39,275 bases of DNA from Clostridia bacterium (GCA_017620655.1 JAGAUT010000066.1:1-39275); one strand, 5' to 3'. Positions 29,253 to 38,902 are shown, counted from the first letter of the stretch. Notes: a model not told the origin generated them from the sequence alone. Program-made: numbers and translations.

Positions 29253-31694
29253 ATGGCAAACAGATTTACTGAAAATGCCCAAGGTGCACTCAATGCCGCA
29301 CCAAAGCTTGCATCAAAGCTTGGGCATAACTATATAGGAAGCGAGCATATACTGCTCGGAATTGTTTATAAAGCGAACTCCATCGCCTCACGCCTTCTTG
29401 AGGTCAAGGGCGTTGACTATAAAAAGCTGGAGGATGCCGTTGTCAAAATGATAGGCGTCGGCGATTCAGGCTCGTCAAGCCAGTTTGAACTGACCCCCAG
29501 AACAAAGCATATAATCGAAGAGTCGGGACAGATAGCAAGAGGCATGGGAAGTGCCTTTGTAGGTACCGAACATCTTCTTCTCTCGCTTTTGAGAGAGGGA
29601 GATTCGGTGGCGGTAAAACTTCTTGAAAGCCTTGGTGTTGAACCCTCGTCGCTCTATAACGAAATCATTGAAGGCATGGGCGTAAAGCCGTCGGCACAAG
29701 GATTTTCGTCAGAACAGGGCAAAGAAAGCGATGGTATAAAGGACACTAAAACCCTCGAAAAGTACGCTTCCGACCTTACAAAAAAGGCAAAGGAAGGAAA
29801 AATTGACCCCGTCATCGGCAGGGAAGAGGAAATGCAGAGGGTTGTGCAGATTCTGTCAAGACGTACAAAGAATAACCCTTGCCTTATAGGTGAACCGGGT
29901 GTCGGTAAAACAGCCGTTGTAGAAGGACTTGCACAGAAAATCGTTGACGGACTTGTACCCGAAAGCATAAAAGGTAAGAGACTTGTAACTCTGGATATTT
30001 CGGGTATGCTTGCAGGTGCAAAGTACAGAGGCGAGTTTGAAGAAAGAATAAAGGCTGTTATGGACGAAGTCAAAAAGGCAGGAGATGTTATACTGTTTAT
30101 TGATGAAATCCATACCATAATCGGTGCAGGTGCGGCAGAAGGTGCAATAGATGCGGCAAATATCTTAAAGCCCGCATTGGCACGCGGAGAAATTCAGCTT
30201 ATCGGTGCAACAACCATTGACGAATACAGAAAGTATATCGAAAAGGATGCTGCACTTGAAAGACGTTTCCAGTCGGTAACCGTCGGCGAGCCGACAAAAG
30301 AGGAGGCTGTACTTATCCTCAAAGGCCTCAAGGATAAATATGAAGCACACCATAAGATAAAAATATCCGATGAAGCAATTGAAGCAGCCGTAAATCTTTC
30401 AGCAAGATATATTACCGACAGATTTCTGCCCGATAAGGCAATTGACCTTATTGATGAGGCGGCATCAAAAAAGAGAATATCCGAAATCACACCGCCCCCT
30501 GATTTTCATGAACTCGAAGAAGAAATCGAGAGGGTAAAGAATGATAAGGAAAACGCTGTCAAAGAGCAGAACTTTGAAAAGGCGGCTGAGCTTCGCAATA
30601 AAGAAAAGGAACTGACACAAGATCTTGAGAATAAGAAAAAAGATTGGTCTGACGGTAAGGAAAACTCCGAATACCCTTCAATTTCAGAGGAAGATATAGC
30701 GGATATAGTTACTGCATGGACCCATATTCCTGTAAAGAAACTCGAAAACGAAGAAAGCGAAAGACTCCTTCGCCTTGATGAAATACTGAAGGCAAGAGTT
30801 ATCGGACAGGACGACGCCGTAAATGTTGTGTCCCGTGCAATCCGCCGCGGCAGAACGGGACTCAAAGACCCCAAAAGACCGCAGGGTTCGTTTATTTTCT
30901 GCGGACAGACGGGCGTCGGTAAAACCGAACTTTCAAAGGCACTTGCCGAGGCTGTTTTCGGTGATGAAAATGCAATTATCCGAATTGATATGTCGGAATA
31001 TATGGAAAAGCATTCGGTATCCAAGCTCATTGGCTCACCTCCCGGTTATGTCGGCTTTGAGGATGCGGGACAGCTCACCGAAAAGATACGCAGAAATCCG
31101 TACTCAGTTGTACTCTTTGATGAAATTGAAAAGGCACATCCGGATGTTTTCAACCTGCTTCTTCAGGTACTTGATGACGGTATCCTTACAGATTCTCACG
31201 GCAGAACCGTTGACTTCAAGAATACGGTTATCATTATGACATCAAACCTTGGCACCGGTGCACTTATTGAACCCAAACGCCTCGGATTCAATAACGAAGC
31301 CTCTGATGAGGCTGAACAGAAAAAGACCGAAAAGGCTGTGCTTGAAGCACTTAAAGGACATTTCCGTCCCGAGTTTCTGAACAGAGTCGATGAAATTGTA
31401 GTGTTCAGAAAGCTGTCGGATGAGGATATTAAGAAAATCGCTTCTCTTATGCTTTCCCAGATAAATGAGAGAATCAAAAACCTCGGTATAGACCTTAAAT
31501 TCTCCGACGAGGTGATAAGCCACCTTGCCAAAGAAGGCTTTGACCCCGTATACGGTGCAAGACCACTCAGACGTGCAATGCAGAGACAGATTGAAGACAG
31601 CCTGTCGCTGAAAATCCTTGAGGGCGAAGTTAAAAACGGCGATAAGGTTGAGGCGGTTCTTGATGACGGTAAGGTTGTTTATAAAAAGCTTTAA
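29253..31694 (+). CDS. clpC: ClpC AAA+ unfoldase
   Basis: The 813-residue protein has the ClpC layout: an N-domain with the double Clp repeat (1-about 145, used for McsB/MecA and phospho-arginine recognition), AAA1 with Walker A GEPGVGKT, Walker B VILFIDEIHT, a middle region carrying a UVR motif (FEKAAELRNKEKELTQ), and AAA2 with Walker A GQTGVGKTE and VVLFDEIEKAH. It unfolds tagged proteins and feeds ClpP; clpP itself is not in the window. AAAGGATG stands before the ATG. It is the last gene of the CtsR-regulated operon, 36 bases after mcsB, and ends at a terminator. Confidence 0.97.
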   Translation: MANRFTENAQGALNAAPKLASKLGHNYIGSEHILLGIVYKANSIASRLLEVKGVDYKKLEDAVVKMIGVGDSGSSSQFELTPRTKHIIEESGQIARGMGSAFVGTEHLLLSLLREGDSVAVKLLESLGVEPSSLYNEIIEGMGVKPSAQGFSSEQGKESDGIKDTKTLEKYASDLTKKAKEGKIDPVIGREEEMQRVVQILSRRTKNNPCLIGEPGVGKTAVVEGLAQKIVDGLVPESIKGKRLVTLDISGMLAGAKYRGEFEERIKAVMDEVKKAGDVILFIDEIHTIIGAGAAEGAIDAANILKPALARGEIQLIGATTIDEYRKYIEKDAALERRFQSVTVGEPTKEEAVLILKGLKDKYEAHHKIKISDEAIEAAVNLSARYITDRFLPDKAIDLIDEAASKKRISEITPPPDFHELEEEIERVKNDKENAVKEQNFEKAAELRNKEKELTQDLENKKKDWSDGKENSEYPSISEEDIADIVTAWTHIPVKKLENEESERLLRLDEILKARVIGQDDAVNVVSRAIRRGRTGLKDPKRPQGSFIFCGQTGVGKTELSKALAEAVFGDENAIIRIDMSEYMEKHSVSKLIGSPPGYVGFEDAGQLTEKIRRNPYSVVLFDEIEKAHPDVFNLLLQVLDDGILTDSHGRTVDFKNTVIIMTSNLGTGALIEPKRLGFNNEASDEAEQKKTEKAVLEALKGHFRPEFLNRVDEIVVFRKLSDEDIKKIASLMLSQINERIKNLGIDLKFSDEVISHLAKEGFDPVYGARPLRRAMQRQIEDSLSLKILEGEVKNGDKVEAVLDDGKVVYKKL

Positions 31695-31707
31695 GAGCAA
31701 AAATCAT

Positions 31708-31738
31708 AAAGGAGGTCCCATGAGGACTTCCTTTTTTA
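31708..31738 (+). terminator. Terminator of the ctsR operon
   Basis: AAAGGAGGTCC / GGACTTCCTTT stem (31708-31718, 31724-31734; one G-T pair) followed by T-run. Confidence 0.85.
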
Positions 31739-31771
31739 TTGCAGTATATCCGAAGAAATTCTGTCAATTCC

Positions 31772-31800
31772 TTGACAAAATACTCTGCAGGGGATATAAT
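31772..31800 (+). promoter_or_regulatory. Promoter of the nucleotide-sugar dehydratase unit
   Basis: Perfect TTGACA (31772-31777), 17-bp spacer, perfect TATAAT (31795-31800). Confidence 0.85.
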
Positions 31801-31871
31801 AATAAAAGCGGTATAATAATTACAAATCCATAACAGCAAAGCACGGATCCTAAAAAATCGAAAGCGAGTGT

Positions 31872-33740
31872 ATGAATGTGAAGAGTAAATCTACTGTTTT
31901 ATTATGGATGTTATATGACTTTTTTGCGTTGACGGTGAGCCTTGTACTTTCTGTACTGATAGCCGTCAATTTCCATGCTTCGGGCTGGAATGCGATTATG
32001 AAAAATCTCTCGATTTTCTCATATATGGTATTCTCGGCTGTTGTCCCGAATATTTTGTTTTTGTATTTTACAAAAAGGTATAAGGTAATATGGAAGTATG
32101 CAAGCCCCGTTGATTACTGTATCGTGGCTCTTGCTCCCATTTTCTCGTCGGTACTTCTTGTAATGCTCGGCCTTTTGTTTTATCTTAAGGGAATGCACCA
32201 TATGCATCTTCCTAAAAACATTTACATAATCAACTTGATTCTCAGTGAAGCGGCCATCTGTTTCCCAAGGGCATTTTTCAGAATATACAATAAGCTCTAT
32301 GACAGAAAAGACTCTTACGCCGCAGAAAAAAACAAGAATGTAATGATTGTCGGTGCCGGTGAGGCTGCACAGATTCTTATTACCGACATTGCTACAAACA
32401 AGCACTTTTCAAACAGCCGTGTTGTGTGTGCAATTGACGATGATGAGACAAAGACAGGTAAATTCATTAACGGTGTAAGAATTGCAGGTACACGTCATGA
32501 TATTGTTACATGTGCCAAGAGATATGATATCGATACCATAATATTTGCCATTCCTTCCATGAGTAAGAATGAAAGACGTGAGATTCTTGAAATCTGCTCC
32601 CAGACGGGCTGTCAGCTCAAGACCATGCCGTCAATTGAAGATTCTGTAAATAACGGCGGCAAGAATTCCATAACAAACGTAAAGATTGAAGACCTTCTTG
32701 AACGTATGCCCATTGAACTTGACATGAAGGAAAAGATGAGCTATGTTACAGGTAAGATTGTAATGGTAACAGGTGGCGGAGGTTCAATCGGAAGCGAGCT
32801 TTGCAGACAGATTGTGAAATACGACCCTAAGCTTCTCATCATCTTTGATGTGTATGAGAATAACGCTTACGATATACAGAATGAGCTAAGAGCCACAAAT
32901 CCCGAAGCTAATGTTCTTGCACTTATCGGCTCTGTAAGAGATTCAAAGCGTATGGAGAGCATTTTCTCAAAGTACCGTCCCGAAATAGTTTATCATGCGG
33001 CGGCACATAAGCACGTGCCCCTTATGGAAGACAGCCCTAACGAAGCGATAAAGAATAACGTATTCGGTACATATAAGACAGCCGAAATGGCAGATAAGTA
33101 CGGTACAAAGAGATTTGTTCTTATCTCGACCGATAAGGCGGTAAATCCCACAAATGTTATGGGTGCATCCAAGAGAATGTGCGAAATGATTGTTCAGAGC
33201 TTCTCAAGAAAATCAAAGACTGAATTTGTTGCAGTACGTTTCGGTAATGTTCTCGGCTCAAACGGCTCGGTAATTCCTCTCTTTAAAAAGCAGATAGAGC
33301 AGGGCGGACCCGTAAAGGTTACTCACCCTGATATTATCAGATATTTCATGACAATTCCCGAAGCCGTATCACTTGTTCTGACAGCAGGTGCAATGGCAAA
33401 GGGCGGCGAAATCTTTGTTCTTGATATGGGTAAACCCGTAAAAATCCTTGATCTTGCAAAGAATATGATTCGTCTTACCGGTCATAAGGTAAATGAAGAC
33501 ATCATGATTGAATTTACAGGTCTCAGACCGGGTGAAAAACTTTATGAAGAGCTTCTTATGGGAGAAGAAGGTCTGCAGAATACCGAAAACGACCTCATCC
33601 ATGTCGGAAAGCCCATTGAATTTGATGAAACGTGGTTTGCAGAACGACTCGAAAATCTGAAGTCTGTTATGTACGATGATTCTGTTGATATAAGAAGCCT
33701 TATCCACGAAATCGTACCCACTTATAGAATGCCACAGTAA
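31872..33740 (+). CDS. Membrane-bound nucleotide-sugar 4,6-dehydratase (CapD/PglF family)
   Basis: The 622-residue protein has four N-terminal membrane spans (about 10-125), a Rossmann domain of the CoA-binding-like type (about 150-265, VMIVGAGEAAQILITD), and a C-terminal short-chain dehydrogenase-like domain starting with VMVTGGGGSIGSE (about 294-306) and NPTNVMGASKR, where Met replaces the usual catalytic Tyr, as in PglF/FlaA1-type enzymes. These remove water from UDP-GlcNAc to give a 4-keto-6-deoxy sugar, the first step to modified hexoses such as bacillosamine or fucosamine. The glycan it feeds is unknown; no sugar aminotransferase or glycosyltransferase lies alongside. The ATG at 31872 has only a weak site (GCGAGTG). 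Confidence 0.9.
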   Translation: MNVKSKSTVLLWMLYDFFALTVSLVLSVLIAVNFHASGWNAIMKNLSIFSYMVFSAVVPNILFLYFTKRYKVIWKYASPVDYCIVALAPIFSSVLLVMLGLLFYLKGMHHMHLPKNIYIINLILSEAAICFPRAFFRIYNKLYDRKDSYAAEKNKNVMIVGAGEAAQILITDIATNKHFSNSRVVCAIDDDETKTGKFINGVRIAGTRHDIVTCAKRYDIDTIIFAIPSMSKNERREILEICSQTGCQLKTMPSIEDSVNNGGKNSITNVKIEDLLERMPIELDMKEKMSYVTGKIVMVTGGGGSIGSELCRQIVKYDPKLLIIFDVYENNAYDIQNELRATNPEANVLALIGSVRDSKRMESIFSKYRPEIVYHAAAHKHVPLMEDSPNEAIKNNVFGTYKTAEMADKYGTKRFVLISTDKAVNPTNVMGASKRMCEMIVQSFSRKSKTEFVAVRFGNVLGSNGSVIPLFKKQIEQGGPVKVTHPDIIRYFMTIPEAVSLVLTAGAMAKGGEIFVLDMGKPVKILDLAKNMIRLTGHKVNEDIMIEFTGLRPGEKLYEELLMGEEGLQNTENDLIHVGKPIEFDETWFAERLENLKSVMYDDSVDIRSLIHEIVPTYRMPQ

Positions 33741-33763
33741 CCCCTACGAAAGGAAGAAAAATT

Positions 33764-34738
33764 ATGAAACTCGGTGTAATTACAGTACCTCTTTACGATA
33801 AAAGCCTTGACGAAGCACTCGGCTACCTTAAAAACCTCGGTGTAGAAACGGTAGAAATGGGTTGCGGCGGTTTTCCCGGTGACGGACACAGCCACAGAGA
33901 AGAGCTTCTCGCAGATAAGGCAAAGCTCAAAGCGTTCAAGGATACATTTACAAAGCACGGAATGTCAATCAGTGCACTTTCCTGCCACGGTAATGCCATT
34001 CATCCCGATAAGGACGTTGCGGCAAAGTTCCATTATGATTTTGAACGTACCTGCATACTTGCAAATGAACTTGAAATTCCCACAGTTATAACATTCTCAG
34101 GATGCCCCGGTGATTCTGAGAACGCAAAGTATCCCAACTGGGTTACATGCCCCTGGCCCGATGATTTTCTTAAGATTCTCAACTGGCAGTGGAATGATGT
34201 GCTCATTCCTTACTGGCAGAAGACGGCAGACTATGCAAAGGGCTACGGCGTAAACGAAATTGCATTTGAAATGCACCCCGGTTTCTGCGTTTATAATACA
34301 GAGACAATGCTTAAAATAAGACGTGCGGTAGGCAATACAATCGGTGCGAATGTTGACCCCTCACACCTTATCTGGCAGGGTATGGACCCGGTTGAAGTAG
34401 TGAGAGTTCTCGGCAAGGAAAAGGCAATCTTCAATTTCCATGCAAAGGATACACGCATTGACGAAACAAATACAAAGGTAAACGGAGTGCTTGATACTAA
34501 GCACTACGGCGACGAAATCGGCAGAAGCTGGGTGTTCAGAGCACTCGGCTACGGCAACGGCGAAAAGTTCTGGAGAGATATCATTTCCATGCTTCAGCTC
34601 GTAGGTTACAACAAGTCCATTACTATAGAACACGAGGACAGCGTTATGACCTCCACAGAAGGTCTCGAGAAAGCAATCAAGTTCCTTTCCGACGTAATTA
34701 TCAAGGGCGACAAACCCGGCTCAATGTTCTGGGCCTAA
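33764..34738 (+). CDS. Sugar phosphate isomerase/epimerase (xylose isomerase-like TIM barrel)
   Basis: The 324-residue product is an AP-endonuclease-2/xylose-isomerase-like TIM barrel: LKNLGVETVEMGCGG near the start, SALSCHGN (73-80), AFEMHPGFCVYN (about 167-178), GANVDPSHLIWQGMDP, IFNFHAKDTRID and TIEHEDSVM with metal-ligand Glu, Asp and His in register. Such enzymes isomerise or epimerise ketoses, inosose or sugar phosphates with a divalent metal; the substrate is not decidable. GAAAGGAAG precedes the ATG, 23 bases after the dehydratase, so they are likely co-transcribed though pathway linkage is unproven. Confidence 0.85.
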   Translation: MKLGVITVPLYDKSLDEALGYLKNLGVETVEMGCGGFPGDGHSHREELLADKAKLKAFKDTFTKHGMSISALSCHGNAIHPDKDVAAKFHYDFERTCILANELEIPTVITFSGCPGDSENAKYPNWVTCPWPDDFLKILNWQWNDVLIPYWQKTADYAKGYGVNEIAFEMHPGFCVYNTETMLKIRRAVGNTIGANVDPSHLIWQGMDPVEVVRVLGKEKAIFNFHAKDTRIDETNTKVNGVLDTKHYGDEIGRSWVFRALGYGNGEKFWRDIISMLQLVGYNKSITIEHEDSVMTSTEGLEKAIKFLSDVIIKGDKPGSMFWA

Positions 34739-35010
34739 CTTTTTCTTTGCTGAAAAGAAAAAGTTAGCAAAAAGAAAAGATTCCACGGGGAACCTCGATA
34801 AGAACCAAAATGTTTGGTGTCGCACAAATAGCGATATTCGCGGGGCGGCGAGTCGCTAAAACAAGCCTTTGGTGTCGCGTAACGAACACCGTTTGGTCGG
34901 CATAAATCCGACCGACCAACTCGCAGCATCACCGACGAAATCTTTTTTGCATAACAACGAAAAATGCACGAACAGCCAATCCCGACCACCAAACGACGGC
35001 GGTCGGGATT
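34737..35010. repeat. Hairpin-rich dispersed repeats between isomerase and kinase genes
   Basis: No gene is supported. It opens with AACTTTTTCTTT / AAAGAAAAAGTT (34737-34748, 34754-34765), then a block resembling the gap after lepA (CACGGGG, GATAA, GGTGTCGC twice), GGTCGG-CATAAAT-CCGACC (34895-34913) and a perfect 10-bp pair AATCCCGACC / GGTCGGGATT (34978-34987, 35001-35010). The first hairpin may stop the preceding transcript. Confidence 0.6.
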
Positions 35011-35029
35011 TACATAATATGGAGGTACT

Positions 35030-35914
35030 ATGATATATACCTTAACCTTCAATCCATCACTCGACTATCTCCTTGACACCCCTGGTTTTGCCTATGGTAA
35101 AACCAACAGAAGTACATCCGAATCCTTGCATTTCGGAGGCAAAGGAATCAATGTTTCGTATGTTTTAAAACAACTCGGAACTTCCTCAACCTGCCTCGGC
35201 TTTGTTGCAGGCTTTACAGGAACAGAGCTTGAAAATATGCTTGATGTACAAGGTCTTTGCCATGATTTTGTTCATGTAGAAAAAGGAAATACAAGAATTA
35301 ATGTCAAAATTAAATCATCCGAAATTACTGAAATCAACGCAAACGGTTGTGAAATAGCCGAGAACGATGTAAAACGGTTATTTGAAAAGCTTGATAAAAT
35401 TTCCGATGGTGACACCCTTGTTCTTGCAGGAAGCACACCAAAGGGATTTGACAATGCTTACCCTCAAATAGTGTCACGCCTCTTTTCTAAAAACATCCGA
35501 TTTGTTATTGATACTTCGGGACAAAAACTGCTTGATTGTTTAAAGTATAAGCCATTTCTCATAAAACCCAACAAGGACGAGCTTTCGGAAATTGTCGGAC
35601 AAACACTTGAAACCTATGAGGAAATAATAACTGCGGCAAGAAAACTGAAAGATATGGGTGCTGTGAATGTGCTTGTATCTATGGGCGGAGACGGAGCTTT
35701 GCTTGTTGATGAAAATAACGAAGTTCATAGAGTATTTGCCCACAAGATAACCCCCGTCAGTACCGTCGGAGCAGGGGACAGTATGGTTGCAGGCTTCCTT
35801 GCAGGAACAGATAAAGGTTATGACTATGCTCTGAAGCTTGGTAATGCCTGCGGTGCGGCAACGGCAAGTGTGGAAATCCTTGCAGACAGAGAAAAAATAG
35901 AATCAATGATGTAA
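35030..35914 (+). CDS. PfkB-family sugar kinase, probably 1-phosphofructokinase
   Basis: The 294-residue protein has the FruK/LacC pattern: MIYTLTFNPSLDY at the N-terminus, FGGKGINVSYVLKQLG (35-50), LIKPNKDEL (about 182-190) and the catalytic loop TVGAGDSMVAGF with base Asp250. Family members phosphorylate fructose-1-phosphate or tagatose-6-phosphate with ATP. There is no fructose PTS or DeoR regulator beside it, as is usual for fruK, so the substrate is uncertain. GGAGGT lies 4 bases before the ATG. Ends at a strong terminator. Confidence 0.87.
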   Translation: MIYTLTFNPSLDYLLDTPGFAYGKTNRSTSESLHFGGKGINVSYVLKQLGTSSTCLGFVAGFTGTELENMLDVQGLCHDFVHVEKGNTRINVKIKSSEITEINANGCEIAENDVKRLFEKLDKISDGDTLVLAGSTPKGFDNAYPQIVSRLFSKNIRFVIDTSGQKLLDCLKYKPFLIKPNKDELSEIVGQTLETYEEIITAARKLKDMGAVNVLVSMGGDGALLVDENNEVHRVFAHKITPVSTVGAGDSMVAGFLAGTDKGYDYALKLGNACGAATASVEILADREKIESMM

Positions 35915-35915
35915 A

Positions 35916-35943
35916 AAAAGAACCCGAAAACTCGGGTTCTTTT
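35916..35943. terminator. Bidirectional terminator between the kinase and fucosidase genes
   Basis: Perfect 12-bp stem AAAAGAACCCGA / TCGGGTTCTTTT (35916-35927, 35932-35943) with a 4-base loop and flanking T/A runs, serving the two converging genes. Confidence 0.92.
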
Positions 35944-35946
35944 ATT

Positions 35947-37194
35947 TTATAAAATTCTTTGCGAGTCGACTATGGTAGTTTCATCAAAAGCCGTGTCAAG
36001 GTTTTCGAATTCAAGCTTTATTATAACTGCCTCTGACGAGAGCTTATCAGCGTCAATTCCATGAATGTGACAGACATCAATCATGCTTTCTTTGTGACCG
36101 TTAAAGAGCCTCGGGATTTTGTCCCAAAAGATGCTGAGAGACGTGCCGTCGTTGAGAACTGTTGCGTTTTTCGGGAGAGTTTTAATTTCCCTTATAAAGA
36201 AACCGTCAGCATCGGGGGATGCCAAAAAATGCAGATAAAGCGTGTTTGTTTTTCTTGTTGCTAAAAATCCGTTTTTTGAAGCCCATTCATATTTTACAGG
36301 CTCTGCAAATAACGCTTCTTTTACATTTTTATACCAGTTTCCCACACTTGAAACAATGCTTTTTGCCTTTTCTGGAATGTTGCCTTTTTCGTCGGGGCCG
36401 ACATTGAGAACAAAGTTTGCACCCATTGCCATGTATCTGTCAATTGATGATGTAAGATAAAGCTTTGAGTGATAGTCCTCTGTTTTTCTGAAGCCCCAGC
36501 TTTCTTTGCCTATTGAGTCGCAGGCTTCGCAAAGTCCGTCAAAAGAAGCACCGTCTGCAGACATTCTTTCGGGCGTTGAAAAGTCGCCGTCGTCGTATCC
36601 TCTGTTGTTGATGTATATGCCGGGCTGAAGACTTCTTATAAGCTCGTTCAGGGAAGTATCCCTTGTCTTTGGCGGAATGTCCCAGAAAAAGCTTTGTATT
36701 TTTCCGTATCCCGTAAGAAGCTCTTGAAGCTGATTTTTTACATACTCGATGTAAAGTGCTTCACTCGGCTCATCGCCGTCTTTGACTTCATTGATTTCGT
36801 GGTGACCTACTGTGTTCTGATAGTTTTTGTGATGCCAGTCGGGAACGGAGTAGTAGAGTGAAAGTCCGATGTCTTGCTTTTCGCATTCGTCGGATAACAT
36901 TTTGAGTACATCCTTGCCGTATGGGGTGTTTGTTATTTTGTAATCAGAATACTTTGTGTCCCACATGCAAAAGCCGTCGTGGTGCTTTGTTGTGAAGGTG
37001 ATGTAGTCAAAACCCGCGTCCTTTGCAATACTTACCCATTCTTTTGGATTATAGTCTGTCGGGTTAAAAAGAAGCATATTCTTCTGATAGTCCTTGTAAT
37101 AGACAGAATATCGCCACTGCTCCTGCTCATGAAGACCGTTCACGGCATAAATTCCCCAGTGGATAAACATTCCCAATCTTTTTGTCTTAAACAT
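35947..37194 (-). CDS. Alpha-L-fucosidase (GH29)
   Basis: The 415-residue protein has the GH29 TIM-barrel pattern from its first residues: LGMFIHWGIYAV, DYNPKEWVSIAKDAGFDYITFTTKHHDGFCMWD (45-79), YSVPDWHH and the nucleophile candidate Asp172 in SFFWDIPP. It should release terminal alpha-L-fucose from glycans. There is no signal peptide, so it acts on imported oligosaccharide. It is shorter than multi-module secreted fucosidases and lacks binding modules. The gene ends at the shared terminator and its start lies 13 bases after the esterase stop, in one unit with the esterase and the EamA transporter. Confidence 0.9.
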   Translation of the reverse strand: MFKTKRLGMFIHWGIYAVNGLHEQEQWRYSVYYKDYQKNMLLFNPTDYNPKEWVSIAKDAGFDYITFTTKHHDGFCMWDTKYSDYKITNTPYGKDVLKMLSDECEKQDIGLSLYYSVPDWHHKNYQNTVGHHEINEVKDGDEPSEALYIEYVKNQLQELLTGYGKIQSFFWDIPPKTRDTSLNELIRSLQPGIYINNRGYDDGDFSTPERMSADGASFDGLCEACDSIGKESWGFRKTEDYHSKLYLTSSIDRYMAMGANFVLNVGPDEKGNIPEKAKSIVSSVGNWYKNVKEALFAEPVKYEWASKNGFLATRKTNTLYLHFLASPDADGFFIREIKTLPKNATVLNDGTSLSIFWDKIPRLFNGHKESMIDVCHIHGIDADKLSSEAVIIKLEFENLDTAFDETTIVDSQRIL

Positions 37195-37207
37195 TTTTTT
37201 ACCTGAT

Positions 37208-37966
37208 TTACTGTATTTTTTTCTTTATAAACGGCACAATCATCTGTCCGTAAACACTCTCACCGTTTTCGTCCTGTTTGTCGACATATTCAACATGACC
37301 GCCGTGCATGACTTTAAGTTCAACGCTGTTTTCCATGTCATGACCGAAGGTCTTGAGCATTGCAAGGACAAGCATTGTTTGCTCGTATCTTCCGGGCATA
37401 TCATTATCGGAAACAATAAAGAGCATATTTGTCTTCACCATATCTCTGTTGTTGATGTAGTAAAGAGGTGCCGCCTCATCAACAACGGTTGAAAGATAGT
37501 GCATGCCTCGTTCGTACTTGCAGATATTGAAATGTGTTGTCGGCTGACCTGCATCGTGAATATAACCTGTGATGAGATAGGGATTTACCCCCTCATTTGC
37601 AAGGAAAAACTTGTTGAAGCATAGCATCATGGAGATGTAAGCCCCTGCCGAAGCACCGCCTATAAATGTGTGCGTACACTTGCCGTACTGAGAAATGTTC
37701 TGCTGTACCCACTTAACAGCCTTTGCCGCATCAACTATGTAGTCGGGATAACGTGCTGTCGGGTACATTCTGTAGTTTGCACTTACAAGGCAGATACCGT
37801 TGTTTGTGAAATATTCTTTAATATGGTCGGGGAGACCTTTTGAACCTTCTTCAATTCCGCCGCCGTGGAAGTATATAAATACGGGAAATTCATCACAGTC
37901 AGGGAGATGAATGTCAAGAAGCTGCTCGGGAAGTTTGCCGTAGTTTATGTCAAGTATACTTTTCAT
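37208..37966 (-). CDS. Alpha/beta-hydrolase (carbohydrate esterase-like)
   Basis: The 252-residue protein has HGGG (oxyanion, about 34-37), the nucleophile elbow GGASAGAY (about 103-110), a candidate acid Asp in SDNDMPGR and a final HGGHVEY His, giving a full Ser-Asp-His triad of the hormone-sensitive-lipase-like (Abhydrolase_3) type. No signal peptide. The neighbours (fucosidase, transporter) suggest removal of acetyl groups from imported sugars; that is inference. GTGAAAG precedes the ATG, 9 bases after the EamA stop codon. Confidence 0.85.
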   Translation of the reverse strand: MKSILDINYGKLPEQLLDIHLPDCDEFPVFIYFHGGGIEEGSKGLPDHIKEYFTNNGICLVSANYRMYPTARYPDYIVDAAKAVKWVQQNISQYGKCTHTFIGGASAGAYISMMLCFNKFFLANEGVNPYLITGYIHDAGQPTTHFNICKYERGMHYLSTVVDEAAPLYYINNRDMVKTNMLFIVSDNDMPGRYEQTMLVLAMLKTFGHDMENSVELKVMHGGHVEYVDKQDENGESVYGQMIVPFIKKKIQ

Positions 37967-37975
37967 TCTTTCACC

Positions 37976-38866
37976 CTATGCTTTCTTGTAATATGTTGCG
38001 AAGTAGGAAGCCGCGACGATACAGATAACCGCCGCATATACATTCCATGAGGGAACAATTCCGTTGACAACGAGTGTAACAAACGGGGTGAGAATGGGCT
38101 TGATAAAGAATGCAAAGGAAGCCATAATCGCACCGCCGTGTTCCATTGCCTTGAAGTAGAAAAGATAACCGAGACCCGTTACAAAAATGCCGAGATATAT
38201 AAGGTTGAGAATTACGTTTGTATTGATAACCGAGGGCATGATTGTGTATGCAGGATCGTTTGTTGCCGCACCCATGACGAGAAGAAAAATGAGAAGAACA
38301 ATGCTTCCGAGAAGAAAGCCGAAGCTTGTCTGGATAATACCGCCGAACTTCTTCATGAACTTCTTTGAAAGAACGGTATAAAGACTGAAACTGAGGGAAG
38401 CGAAAACCGCATACGCAACTGATTCAAGGTTTGTACCGGAAGAAAGGTCTGCACAAAGAAGCACGCCTATGATGCCGAGAACAAGGGCAATTATCTTGTT
38501 TGAGGTAAGCTTGTCTTTAAGAATAAAGAGTGAAAACAGTATTGTGAAAATCGAATTTGAAGAGAAGATGATTGCAATAAGGGCAGGGGAATCAGCCTTC
38601 TTTACGCCTACCTGCAGGCAAATCATACTGAAGCATACGATAAACACGCCAAGTAGCGCTATAAGTCCAATGTCTTTTATGTCAATTTTGATTTTCTCTT
38701 TCTTTACTTTGATTATCGCAAAGGGGAGCATCATGACAGACCCGATGATAAACCTCCAGAGTGTGATGGCAAAGGGCGTAACGTCGTTTGCTATAAGCTT
38801 GCTGACAGGCTCTAAGGTTACAAAAAGAATCGCAGTAAGAGCCGCATAAAGAATACCTTTTTTCAT
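37976..38866 (-). CDS. EamA (DMT) family membrane transporter
   Basis: The 296-residue protein has ten hydrophobic spans in two internal repeats, each with the EamA-like pattern (PVSKLIANDVTPFAITLWRF in the first; YAVFASLSFSLYTVLSKKFM opening the second; VNGIVPSWNVYAAVICIVAAS near the end). Family members export or import amino acids, sugars and metabolites; none can be assigned. GAGGAGA precedes the ATG. It is the first gene of a leftward unit with esterase and fucosidase. Confidence 0.9.
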   Translation of the reverse strand: MKKGILYAALTAILFVTLEPVSKLIANDVTPFAITLWRFIIGSVMMLPFAIIKVKKEKIKIDIKDIGLIALLGVFIVCFSMICLQVGVKKADSPALIAIIFSSNSIFTILFSLFILKDKLTSNKIIALVLGIIGVLLCADLSSGTNLESVAYAVFASLSFSLYTVLSKKFMKKFGGIIQTSFGFLLGSIVLLIFLLVMGAATNDPAYTIMPSVINTNVILNLIYLGIFVTGLGYLFYFKAMEHGGAIMASFAFFIKPILTPFVTLVVNGIVPSWNVYAAVICIVAASYFATYYKKA

Positions 38867-38902
38867 TGTAGTCTCCTCTGATGTGGATTTTTTGTTTTTT
38901 TT

